The position numbers and the translations under genes are program-made. Shown here in pieces: positions 1-7,627 of a stretch of 64,000 nucleotides of DNA. The notes under the pieces are model-generated. The model made no database searches. It saw nothing but the letters and a program-made list of their open reading frames with translations, and was not told the origin of the DNA. Source of the stretch: DASWOJ01 sp964250755 (lineage in GTDB: Bacteria > Pseudomonadota > Alphaproteobacteria > Acetobacterales > Acetobacteraceae); NCBI GenBank assembly GCA_964250755.1, contig CAXUHB010000001.1, positions 434,001 through 498,000 of the forward strand, read 5' to 3'. Each line of letters begins with the position of its first letter. Within the stretch, counting starts at the first letter, position 1.

Positions 1-40
1 CCAACCAGCTCCCTCAAGACCCAGGGCCGCATGTGCTGGC

Positions 41-76
41 TCCCTTACCCCCACCCTCTCCCGGAAGGAGAGAGAG
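41..76. repeat. Right arm of a CTCTCCC/GGAGAG palindromic repeat
   Basis: A pyrimidine-rich lead (TCCCTTACCCCCACC) runs into a hairpin of CTCTCC, a short loop and GGAGAG. It matches the right arm of the composite repeats at 32778-32920, 61028-61170 and 62590-62740, so the left arm may lie before the window or be lost. It sits just downstream of the flavin oxidoreductase gene on the minus strand and could also end its transcript. Confidence 0.55.
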
Positions 77-85
77 CAGAAAAGG

Positions 86-1498
86 TCACCGCCCGCTGAC
101 GATGCGGTCCACCAGCTCCTTGACCGTGGGGACGAACCCATTGGAGTAGAATGGGTCGCTAGCGAAACGGTAGGCGTTGTGGCCGCTGAACATGAGCTGG
201 TGCTCGATGGCTTCGGGCGTCTGGTCGTCCCGGCGCACCGACTGCAGCGTCTTCTGGATGCAGAAGCTGCGCGGGTCGGCCTTCTTGCCGTTGGAGTAGT
301 AGGGTTCGTGCTGGCTCCAGTTGCTGAAGCGGCACTGGCTCAGGCAGCCCATGCAGGACACCTGGTGGTCGGTGATGAGCGCCGCGCGCTCGGGCGTGAC
401 AAAGATCAGGGTGCTGTCAGGCGTGCGCATCGCCTCCGTGAAGCCCTGGCGCATCCAGCCCTCCACATTGAATAAGTCCTGCGGCGTCAGGTAAACCGCA
501 CGCTTACGGGGACCGATGCCCAATACGGCGACATGCTCGCCCACTGGCTCCGTCGTGTAGGCGACCTGGTGCTCGCTGCGCTCCCGCAGCTCCTGGATGA
601 AGCCGTTGTTGACGGCGCTGGAGTAGAAGCCGGTCGGGCTGAACTTGTTCAGGAAGACGTCGCCGGATTTGAGCGTAAGCAGCCGGGTCTTCCAGGCCTC
701 GCTGATCGGGCTTTCCTTGGTCAGCAGCGGACGGGTGCCGAACTGGAACGCGACAGGGCCAAGGTCGGGGTTGTCAATCCAGTCCTCCCACTCCTCCAGC
801 CACCATACGCCGCCGGCCATGATGATGGGCGTCTGGTCCAGGCCGAAGGTGCGCATCAGCTTGCGGAGCGCCAGGACGCGGGGGAAAGGGTCCTCCGGCT
901 TGGTCGGGTCCTCCCCGTTGGACAGGCCGTTGTGGCCACCGGCCAGCCAGGGGTCCTCATAGACGACACCGCCCAGCAAGGACGCAGTCTTGGAGTAGGC
1001 ACGCTTCCACAGCGCGCTGAACGCGCGGGAGGAGGAGACGATGGGATAGTAGTGGACGCCGAACCTGGCGGCGATGTCGGACAGGCGGTAGGGCATCCCA
1101 GCGCCGCAAGTCAGGCCGTGGATCAGGCCCTTGGCGCCTTCCAGCACGCCGGTGATCACGCGCTCAGCCCCGCCCATCTCCCATAGCAAGTTGGCGTGGA
1201 TGCGGCCCTTGCCGCCGGAGATGTCGTAGGCGCGCTTGGCCTGGTCTATGCCGCCCTTGATGCCGTAGGCGATCAGCTCTTCGTGCCGCTCCCGCCGGGT
1301 GCGGCCGTCGTAGTGCTGCGGGTCGGGGTTGCCGTCGGCATCGTAGAAGTCGGCGTTGACGGCGCTGAATGTCCCCGCCCCGCCTGCGGCTGCCCAGTGC
1401 CCTGACGACACGCCGGTGGAGACGCCGATGCCCTTGCCGCCCTCGACCAGGGGAAGCACGTCCACGCCGCCCATCCTGATCGCATTGACCGTTTTCAT
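86..1498 (-). CDS. NAD(P)H-dependent flavin oxidoreductase (nitronate monooxygenase / FabK-like)
   Basis: A 470-residue protein of the nitronate monooxygenase/2-nitropropane dioxygenase superfamily, an FMN-binding TIM barrel. Visible barrel features are the GAKGLIHGLTCGAGMPYR region (about 119-136), the HYYPIVSS strand and the IIMAGGVWW phosphate-binding stretch. It is about 100 residues longer than typical members. The C-terminal part holds four cysteines (382, 385, 389, 413) in a C-x2-C-x3-C...C pattern that could bind a metal or Fe-S cluster. The start has a GAGG ribosome-binding site about 9 nt upstream. It lies downstream of pnp in the same direction. The superfamily call is firm; the substrate is unknown. 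Confidence 0.8.
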   Translation of the reverse strand: MKTVNAIRMGGVDVLPLVEGGKGIGVSTGVSSGHWAAAGGAGTFSAVNADFYDADGNPDPQHYDGRTRRERHEELIAYGIKGGIDQAKRAYDISGGKGRIHANLLWEMGGAERVITGVLEGAKGLIHGLTCGAGMPYRLSDIAARFGVHYYPIVSSSRAFSALWKRAYSKTASLLGGVVYEDPWLAGGHNGLSNGEDPTKPEDPFPRVLALRKLMRTFGLDQTPIIMAGGVWWLEEWEDWIDNPDLGPVAFQFGTRPLLTKESPISEAWKTRLLTLKSGDVFLNKFSPTGFYSSAVNNGFIQELRERSEHQVAYTTEPVGEHVAVLGIGPRKRAVYLTPQDLFNVEGWMRQGFTEAMRTPDSTLIFVTPERAALITDHQVSCMGCLSQCRFSNWSQHEPYYSNGKKADPRSFCIQKTLQSVRRDDQTPEAIEHQLMFSGHNAYRFASDPFYSNGFVPTVKELVDRIVSGR

Positions 1499-1553
1499 CG
1501 CCGCCTCGCTTCATGCCCACACTCTAGAGGTGCAGGACCGCAGACATTGGGAC

Positions 1554-1580
1554 GCCGGGCCTGACGATGCCAGACCCGGC
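1554..1580 (-). terminator. Hairpin after pnp, possible terminator
   Basis: GCCGGGYCTG arms 10 bp long (one G-T pair) surround a 7-nt loop, 38 bp beyond the pnp stop codon. The T-rich tail (TTTTATT) lies on the plus-strand side at 1588-1594, so on the pnp transcript this would be a hairpin without a clear U-run. It may mark a transcript end or an RNA-stabilising structure between pnp and the next minus-strand gene. Confidence 0.4.
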
Positions 1581-1617
1581 GCTCCGGTTTTATTACAGAC
1601 GATTACAGGAGAGGAAG

Positions 1618-3813
1618 CTACTCGGCAGCCTCATGGCGGCCCCGTCCGCCTTCGCGGCGTGGCCCGCCGTCGCGGTCTCCGCCTTCACGGCCGGGTTTGC
1701 TGCCGACCTGGTCGGTGATGTCGGCGCCAGTGGTCTGGTCCACCACGCGCATGGACAGCTTGACCTTGCCCCGGTCGTCGAAACCGATGACCTTCACTTT
1801 CACGACATCGCCCTGGTTGACCACGTCGGTCGTCTTGTTGACCCGGCCCTGCTGCAGTTCGCTGATGTGGACCAGCCCGTCCTTGGCGCCCAGGAAGTTC
1901 ACGAAGGCGCCGAAGTCCGCGGTCTTGACCACCTTGCCATTGTAGATCTTGCCGATCTCGGCCTCGGCCACGATCCCCTGGATCATGTCTATGGCCTTCT
2001 GGCTGGCCTCCTCGGTCGTCGCGGCGATCTTGATGGTGCCGTCGTCCTCGATGTCGATCTTGGCGCCGGACTGCTCCACGATGTCGCGGATCACCTTGCC
2101 GCCGGTGCCGATGACCTCGCGTATCTTCTCCTTCGGCACGGTGATGACGGTGATGCGCGGCGCCGTTGCCGCGACCTCGGCCCGGTTGCCCTGCAGCGCC
2201 TTCGCCATCTCGCCCAGAATATGCAGCCGGCCCTCGCGCGCCTGCTCCAGCGCGATCTTCATGATGTCGGCGGTGATGGACGTGATCTTGATGTCCATCT
2301 GCAGGGATGTGACGCCCTGCTCGCTGCCGGCCACCTTGAAGTCCATGTCGCCCAGGTGGTCCTCATCGCCCAGGATGTCGGACAGCACGGCGAAGCCGCG
2401 GTCCTCCTTGATCAAGCCCATGGCGATGCCCGCCACTGGACGCACCAGCGGCACGCCGGCATCCATCAGAGACAGGCTCGTGCCGCAGACGGTCGCCATG
2501 CTGCTGCTGCCGTTGCTCTCCGTGATCTCGCTGACGACGCGCATCGTGTAGGGGAAAGCGTCCTTGCCCGGCAGCACCGGCCGTACCGCGCGGTAGGCCA
2601 GCTTGCCGTGCCCGATCTCGCGCCGGCCCGGGCTGCCCATGCGCCCGGCCTCGCCGACGGAGTACGGAGGGAAGTTGTAGTGCAGCATGAAGTGCTCGCG
2701 GCGCTCGCCTTCCAGCGCGTCAATGATCTGCTCGTCCTGGCCGGTGCCCAGCGTCGCCACGCACAGCGCCTGCGTCTCCCCGCGGGTGAACAGGCTGCTG
2801 CCGTGGGCGCGGGGCAGCACGCCAACCTCGGCCACAATCTGGCGGACGGTCCTGGTATCGCGCCCGTCGATCCGCATGCCGGTGTCCAAGATGGCGTTGC
2901 GGACCACATCGGCCTCAAGCTCCTTGAAGATCAGCTTGGCCTTCTCGGCCTCCAGGCCCTCCTCGGTCAGGGCGGCCATCGCGGCCTTCTTGACGGCACC
3001 GACCTTCTCCTGCCGGGCCTGCTTCATGCGCTCCTGGTAGGCTTCGGCCAGCGAGGCGCGGGCCAGGGCGTCCACGCGGGATACCAGGGCGGCATGACCG
3101 GCATCCGGCTCCGGCAGCGACCACGGCTCCTTGGCGGCGTGCTCGGCCAGTTCGATGATGGCCTGAATGACGGGCTGGCAGTGCTGGTGGCCGAAGGTGA
3201 CGGCACCGAGCATGATCTCCTCGGACAGCTCCTGCGCCTCCGACTCCACCATCAGAACGCCCTCGGTGGTGCCGGCCATCACCAGATCGAGCTTGCTGGT
3301 CTTGAGCTGCTCGGCGGTGGGATTGAGGATGTATGCGCCCTGCTCAAAGCCCACGCGGGCGGCGGCGATGGGGCCGAAGAACGGAATGCCGGACAGCGTC
3401 AACGCGGCGGAGCAGCCGATCATGGCGACCACGTCGGGGTCGTTCTCCATGTCGTGGCTCAGCACGGTGGCGACGACCTGGACCTCGTTGCGGAAGCCGT
3501 GCGGGAACAGGGGACGGATCGGGCGGTCAATCAGGCGGCTGGTCAGCACTTCCTTCTCGGACGGGCGGCCTTCCCGCTTGAAGAAGCCGCCGGGTATCTT
3601 GCCGGCGGCGAAGGCCTTCTCCTGGTAGTTGACGGTCAACGGGAAGAAGTCCTGGCCGGGCTTGGTGGTGCGGACGCCGACGGCGGTGCATAGCACGATG
3701 GTGTCGCCGAGGCGGGCCAGCACGGCGCCGTCAGCCTGGCGGGCCATCTTGCCCGTCTCCAGCACCAGCTTGCGCCCGCCCCAGTCGAGTTCTTTGCGGA
3801 AATAGTTGAACAT
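1618..3813 (-). CDS. pnp: Polyribonucleotide nucleotidyltransferase (PNPase)
   Basis: A 731-residue phosphorolytic 3'-5' exoribonuclease of the RNA degradosome. Domains in order are two RNase PH-like domains (first from MFNYFRKELDWGG, second from about residue 310), a KH domain containing the GGKVIRDI loop, and an S1 RNA-binding domain (GKVVKTADFGAFV). A charged Gly/Arg-rich C-terminal tail ends in RHEAAE and makes the protein slightly longer than usual. The start at 3813 is chosen because AAGGATG lies about 6 nt upstream and the sequence matches the family N-terminus; the frame stays open upstream to 4041 with low-complexity sequence. Gene order truB-rpsO-pnp is classical. Confidence 0.97.
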   Translation of the reverse strand: MFNYFRKELDWGGRKLVLETGKMARQADGAVLARLGDTIVLCTAVGVRTTKPGQDFFPLTVNYQEKAFAAGKIPGGFFKREGRPSEKEVLTSRLIDRPIRPLFPHGFRNEVQVVATVLSHDMENDPDVVAMIGCSAALTLSGIPFFGPIAAARVGFEQGAYILNPTAEQLKTSKLDLVMAGTTEGVLMVESEAQELSEEIMLGAVTFGHQHCQPVIQAIIELAEHAAKEPWSLPEPDAGHAALVSRVDALARASLAEAYQERMKQARQEKVGAVKKAAMAALTEEGLEAEKAKLIFKELEADVVRNAILDTGMRIDGRDTRTVRQIVAEVGVLPRAHGSSLFTRGETQALCVATLGTGQDEQIIDALEGERREHFMLHYNFPPYSVGEAGRMGSPGRREIGHGKLAYRAVRPVLPGKDAFPYTMRVVSEITESNGSSSMATVCGTSLSLMDAGVPLVRPVAGIAMGLIKEDRGFAVLSDILGDEDHLGDMDFKVAGSEQGVTSLQMDIKITSITADIMKIALEQAREGRLHILGEMAKALQGNRAEVAATAPRITVITVPKEKIREVIGTGGKVIRDIVEQSGAKIDIEDDGTIKIAATTEEASQKAIDMIQGIVAEAEIGKIYNGKVVKTADFGAFVNFLGAKDGLVHISELQQGRVNKTTDVVNQGDVVKVKVIGFDDRGKVKLSMRVVDQTTGADITDQVGSKPGREGGDRDGGPRREGGRGRHEAAE

Positions 3814-4030
3814 GGGTGCATCCTTCATGCGCCGTGCGAAGGGGCCGAGGGTTCCGGATGTACTGACAGCGGGGGCGGCGTCTCGGGCCACAGGAGGCGG
3901 ACTGCGCCTTGCGGGCAGCCGCGGCGGGACGGGTCCCGCGGTCTCGTGTGGCCTGAGGCGCCGTCGCGGACAGATCCGGGCGACCAGCTCCGCCAAACGG
4001 CGGTGTGCGGGGCTGGATGCCCCGCGTGTG

Positions 4031-4054
4031 CCCGGCGCCACTATTGGCGCCGGG
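4031..4054 (-). promoter_or_regulatory. rpsO-pnp intergenic hairpin
   Basis: A perfect 9-bp inverted repeat (CCCGGCGCC / GGCGCCGGG) with a 6-nt loop lies 13 bp downstream of rpsO. No U-run follows on the minus strand. In E. coli the rpsO-pnp spacer carries a partial terminator and an RNase III hairpin used for pnp autoregulation. A comparable role here is inferred from position only. Confidence 0.5.
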
Positions 4055-4067
4055 ATCGCATGGTGGG

Positions 4068-4337
4068 CTAACGGCGGAGGTTCAGGCGCCCGATCAGCGT
4101 TTGGTAGCGGGCGCTGTCCTTCTTCTTCAGGTAGTCCAGCAGGCGGCGGCGGCGGCCGACCAGCATCAGCAGCCCGCGCCGGCTGTGGAAGTCCTTGGCA
4201 TGGGTCTTGAGGTGCTCGGTCAGGTTGATGATCCGCTCGGTCGCGAGCGCAACCTGAACTTCCGGGCTGCCGGTGTCGGCGGCGCCGGTGGCATACTCCT
4301 GGACCAGCGCCGTGCGGCGCTCATCGGTAATCGACAT
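4068..4337 (-). CDS. rpsO: 30S ribosomal protein S15
   Basis: The 89-residue length is exactly that expected of S15, which binds the central domain of 16S rRNA. Conserved blocks are TGSPEVQVALATERI, HAKDFHSRRGLLMLVGRRRRLL and YLKKKDSARYQTLIGRLNLR. It lies 21 bp downstream of truB and upstream of pnp, the usual order, and is probably cotranscribed with both. Confidence 0.98.
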   Translation of the reverse strand: MSITDERRTALVQEYATGAADTGSPEVQVALATERIINLTEHLKTHAKDFHSRRGLLMLVGRRRRLLDYLKKKDSARYQTLIGRLNLRR

Positions 4338-4358
4338 CAGGGTTCTCCGTGGATGGGG

Positions 4359-5279
4359 TTACAACATGCGCTCGGGCTTCAGCCAGCCATCTTGAAGGCG
4401 GCACAGCCCGATCACGCGCGTCCCCGCCATGGCACGGGCCAGGCCCCCTGCAGGGTCGGCCGTCCGTGGAATGCGGCCCATCAGGTCCACCAGGCTGATC
4501 GCCTGGCCTTGTGATAGGCTGTGGGCCTCCGTGTCGGTCAAGGCCAGCGCCGGGATGTCGGCCAGCGCGGTCATGACCGGACGCAGGAGGTCCGGGGATG
4601 CGGGCGCGTTGTCCGCCGAGCGCAGGCATTTGTCCAGGGAAATCGCCTGGGCTTCCAGGAACGGGCCGACGCGCAGCCGGCGCAGGGCGGCGACGTGGCC
4701 TAGAGCGCCGCAGGCCAGCGCCAGGTCGCGGGCGAGGCTGCGCATATAGACGCCCTTGCCGGACTGCACCTCGAACACCGCCGTGTCGGCGTCGGTGCGC
4801 TCGATCAGCTCGAAGCGGTCCACGCGCGCTGGGCGGGGCGGCAGGGCGGGGGGGCGGCCATCCCGGGCCATGTCGTAGGCGCGCTCCCCGTCCACCTTGA
4901 TGGCTGAGTATGCGGGCGGCACTTGCATGATGTCGCCGATGAAGGCGGGCAGGGCGGCGCGGAGCTGGTCATCCGCGGGGCGCGCGTCGGACGTGGCGAT
5001 GGTCTGGCCGTCCGCGTCGTCGGTGTCCCGCGCGTCGCCTAGGCGCAGGGTGAAGCGGTACAGCTTGGTGCCGTCCTGGACGTAGGGCACGGTCTTGGTG
5101 GCACTGCCGAAGGCGACGGGCAGCACGCCGGTGGCCAGTGGGTCCAGCGTGCCGCCGTGCCCGGCCTTCTGCGCGTCGAAGCCGCGGCGGACGCGGTTGA
5201 CCACGTCGGTGCTGGTCATGCCGGGCGGCTTGTCCACGATCAGCCACCCATTGAGGGGGCGGCCCTGCTTGCGGCGCAT
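4359..5279 (-). CDS. truB: tRNA pseudouridine(55) synthase TruB
   Basis: A 306-residue enzyme that converts U55 of tRNA to pseudouridine in the T loop. The N-terminal domain shows the TruB core WLIVDKPPGMTST and the catalytic aspartate D46 in GHGGTLDPLATG. Later motifs include YSAIKVDGERAYDMAR and the GVYMRSLARDLA stretch. The start at 5279 (MRRKQGRPLNG) has AAGGA about 7 nt upstream; the frame is open further upstream but without family similarity. It is the first gene of the truB-rpsO-pnp group. Confidence 0.96.
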   Translation of the reverse strand: MRRKQGRPLNGWLIVDKPPGMTSTDVVNRVRRGFDAQKAGHGGTLDPLATGVLPVAFGSATKTVPYVQDGTKLYRFTLRLGDARDTDDADGQTIATSDARPADDQLRAALPAFIGDIMQVPPAYSAIKVDGERAYDMARDGRPPALPPRPARVDRFELIERTDADTAVFEVQSGKGVYMRSLARDLALACGALGHVAALRRLRVGPFLEAQAISLDKCLRSADNAPASPDLLRPVMTALADIPALALTDTEAHSLSQGQAISLVDLMGRIPRTADPAGGLARAMAGTRVIGLCRLQDGWLKPERML

Positions 5280-5522
5280 TGGAAGTCCTTGGTTCGGAGA
5301 TGGGCAGGCGGCAGGCTTTAGGGCACAACGCCGCGCGGCGCGAGACGTGGCAGGACAACTCGGAAGCGATTGCTTGAGATCGAGTTGGCCTATGGGGCCG
5401 GGTTCGCGGGCCGGGGCGTATTCAGCTTGTGCAAAGCAGTGGCCGACCCTGCACCGTATCCAGACCCTATGCTTCAAGCCCTCCAATCCGGCTCATGACG
5501 GTCCCGGGGCAGGAACTGCGGA

Positions 5523-6896
5523 TCACCCCCGCGCCGTGACCGCCGCCCCGGCATCCCGCGCCAGCCCGAGCGCCAGCAGTGCCGTCCCGGCCATCGCCAG
5601 CGCGACCACCGCCAGCGCCGCATGGAACTGCGGCAGCTCCGGCGCCTCCACGCCCGCCGCCCCGCTTGCCACCCGCAGGGCCACCGCGCCCACGGCGACG
5701 CCGATGCCGATGGAGAGCTGGAAGGCCACGCTGAACCAGGTGTTGGCGGGAGCCATCGCCGGCTGCGGCACGTCGGCGAAGGCCAGGGTGTTGAGCGCCG
5801 TGAACTGTAGGCTGCGCGACGCCCCGGCCACCACCAGCAGCGCCAGCAGCAGCGGCAGCGGCGCAGTGGCCGGGGCCAGCGCGAAGCCAGCCATCGCCGC
5901 AGCCTGCACCAGCCCGTTGCCCACCAGCACCGTGCGGAACCCGAAGCGCCGCAGGATGCCGGTGGTCAGCGGCTTGATGCCGAGGTTGCCCGCGAACAGC
6001 ACCAGCACCAGCAGCCCCGCCCGCACCGGCGCCATGCCGTAGCCCAACTGGAACAGCAGCGGCAGCAGGAAGGGCATGGTGCCGATCAGGGTGCGCATCG
6101 CCGTGCCCGTCAGCATGGTGGTGCGGAAGGTCGGGGTGTCGTAGGGCGCAGTGTCCAGCAGCGGATGCGGGTGGCGGCGCAGGTGCCGCCACAGCAGCGG
6201 CCCGGCCGCAGCGGCCCCCGCCGCCAGGAGCGCCACCGCAGCCCAGGCCCCCGCGCCTTCCCCGACCAGGTCCAGCCCCAAGGTCGCGCACAGGCACCAG
6301 GCGGCGGCGAGCAGGAAGCCCAGGGCGTCGAAGGGCCGCCGGGCCGTGCCGGGGGCGGCGGGGACCAGGCGCCAGGCCAGCGCCATGCCCAGCAGGCCCA
6401 AGGGCACGTTGACCCAGAAGATCATGCGCCAGGAGAAATGCTCGGCCAGGAAGCCGCCCAGCGGCGGGCCGATCAGCGGCGCGGTCAGGCCGGGCCAGGT
6501 GAGCAGGGCGATGGCGCGGATCAGGTCGGGCTTGGCGGTGGTCCGCAGCACGGCCAGCCGCCCGACCGGCACCATCATGGCCCCACCAATCCCTTGCAGC
6601 ACGCGGGCGGCGACGAATGTGCCGGTGCTCCCGGCCAGCCCGCACAGCAGCGACCCCAGCGTGAACACGCCGACGGCGGACGTGAACACCGCCCGCGCGC
6701 CATAACGGTCCGCCGCCCAGCCGCCGGGCAGGATGAACACGGCAACGGTCAGCAGGTAGGCGGTAATGCCGATGTGCAGGTCCACCGGCGTCGTGCCCAA
6801 CGACTCGGCCATGCGGGGCAGGGCAGTGACGATGATCGTGCCGTCCAGGAACTCCATGAAGAACGCCCCAGCGACCAGAAGGGCGAGGCGGCTCAT
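5523..6896 (-). CDS. MFS transporter, DHA2 (EmrB/QacA) type
   Basis: A 457-residue inner-membrane protein with at least 12 strongly hydrophobic segments. DHA2 drug:proton antiporter signatures are the first-helix motif FMEFLDGTIIVTALP, loop motif A around GGWAADRYGARAVF, and RVLQGIGGAMMVPVGRL. LTWPGLTAPLIGPPLGG corresponds to motif C, which is typical of antiporters. It is probably a drug or metabolite exporter with unknown substrate. It lies 58 bp downstream of a small exported-protein gene in the same direction, with no adjacent regulator or periplasmic adaptor. Confidence 0.88.
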   Translation of the reverse strand: MSRLALLVAGAFFMEFLDGTIIVTALPRMAESLGTTPVDLHIGITAYLLTVAVFILPGGWAADRYGARAVFTSAVGVFTLGSLLCGLAGSTGTFVAARVLQGIGGAMMVPVGRLAVLRTTAKPDLIRAIALLTWPGLTAPLIGPPLGGFLAEHFSWRMIFWVNVPLGLLGMALAWRLVPAAPGTARRPFDALGFLLAAAWCLCATLGLDLVGEGAGAWAAVALLAAGAAAAGPLLWRHLRRHPHPLLDTAPYDTPTFRTTMLTGTAMRTLIGTMPFLLPLLFQLGYGMAPVRAGLLVLVLFAGNLGIKPLTTGILRRFGFRTVLVGNGLVQAAAMAGFALAPATAPLPLLLALLVVAGASRSLQFTALNTLAFADVPQPAMAPANTWFSVAFQLSIGIGVAVGAVALRVASGAAGVEAPELPQFHAALAVVALAMAGTALLALGLARDAGAAVTARG

Positions 6897-6954
6897 GCGC
6901 CGCCAGTCCGGATGCCAGTGGGGGCGACCCGCCCGGACGCCGGTTTCGGTCCGG

Positions 6955-7245
6955 TCATGGCGCGGGCTTGCGCCGCCCCGTCGCCGCGAAGGTCAGCAAC
7001 CCCGCGCCCAGGCCGGCGGCGGTCCAGAGCAGGGGGTCAAGCCCGGCGGTCTCGCTGCGTATGGGCAGCACGGCGACGGTGCCGGGCGAGGTCTCGACGC
7101 CCGGCTTGCCCGCGGCCCGGGCGGCGGCGATCTGCTCGGGCGAGACCACCCAGCTCGAGGCTTGTCCGCCGCTGGCCCAGCGCGCGCCGAACCAGCAGGC
7201 GAGCGCGACGGTCAGTGCGAGGACGGCCCTGGGAATGATCGGCAT
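6955..7245 (-). CDS. Small membrane-anchored protein of unknown function
   Basis: A 96-residue protein starting with a signal-anchor-like helix (PRAVLALTVALACWFGARW) and ending with a second hydrophobic stretch (LLWTAAGLGAGLLTFAAT) before a basic tail. A periplasmic loop of about 45 residues lies between them. A GAGGA ribosome-binding site sits at good spacing before the ATG, which supports translation. It may be cotranscribed with the MFS gene 58 bp downstream. No family recognised. Confidence 0.6.
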   Translation of the reverse strand: MPIIPRAVLALTVALACWFGARWASGGQASSWVVSPEQIAAARAAGKPGVETSPGTVAVLPIRSETAGLDPLLWTAAGLGAGLLTFAATGRRKPAP

Positions 7246-7345
7246 GTCTGGTCCTCGTTCCGTGGCGATAGGCAGACTCTAGGTTGGGCTGGCCGCCGCC
7301 GGAAGCGGGCGCTGCGGCGCCCGGCGGAAGGCGCGAGGATCAGCC

Positions 7346-7375
7346 CTTTTTATGCAGCATTTATGCCCCGCCCCG
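7346..7375 (+). promoter_or_regulatory. Probable KdpE binding site of the kdp operon
   Basis: Two direct TTTATGC repeats start 11 bp apart (7349 and 7360), giving same-face spacing for an OmpR-type dimer, and are followed at once by CCCCGCCCCG. As remembered, the E. coli kdpFABC operator has the same layout: two T-rich TTTAxxC half-sites followed by CCCCGCCCG. The site lies about 67-96 bp upstream of the leader ORF of this kdp operon, where a class II activator site would be expected. Confidence 0.65.
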
Positions 7376-7441
7376 CTGCGGAGGATCGAGCCTTTACGCG
7401 CCTGGGTCCATGTAGTCGCGTGCAACAATCGGTGCGATCTC

Positions 7442-7525
7442 ATGCTTGACCTACTGGCCGCCGCCCTTGGCGTCGGCGGCATCCTGCTCATGGCCGGCTA
7501 CGCCGCGCTGTGCGAGCGGATCTGA
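7442..7525 (+). CDS. 27-codon hydrophobic leader ORF before kdpF
   Basis: ATG to TGA encodes a single predicted transmembrane helix (LLAAALGVGGILLMAGYAAL) ending in CERI. It stops 4 nt before the GTG of kdpF, so translation of the two is probably coupled. Similar short peptides preceding kdpF are known in alphaproteobacterial kdp operons as far as recalled, but their role is not established. It is too short for most gene finders. Confidence 0.55.
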   Translation: MLDLLAAALGVGGILLMAGYAALCERI

Positions 7526-7529
7526 CGCC

Positions 7530-7616
7530 GTGCTGGACCTGCTCCTCGGCGGGGCCGTGTCGGCCGGGCTGTTCTTCTACCTGATCTGGGCGCTCGTGCG
7601 TCCCGAAGACTTCTAG
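7530..7616 (+). CDS. kdpF: Potassium-transporting ATPase subunit KdpF
   Basis: A 28-residue single-span peptide with a GTG start (LLLGGAVSAGLFFYLIWALV then RPEDF). Length, one N-terminal helix and the RPE(D/R)F-like tail fit KdpF, the small stabilising subunit of the KdpFABC complex. It ends 11 bp before kdpA. Confidence 0.88.
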   Translation: MLDLLLGGAVSAGLFFYLIWALVRPEDF

Positions 7617-7627
7617 GGCGCTGCAAT

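Noticed and set aside
1567..3693. 708-codon plus-strand open frame opposite pnp
   Set aside because: It is antisense to a clear pnp and His/Asp/Leu-rich in the way reverse frames of GC-rich genes are. No motif.
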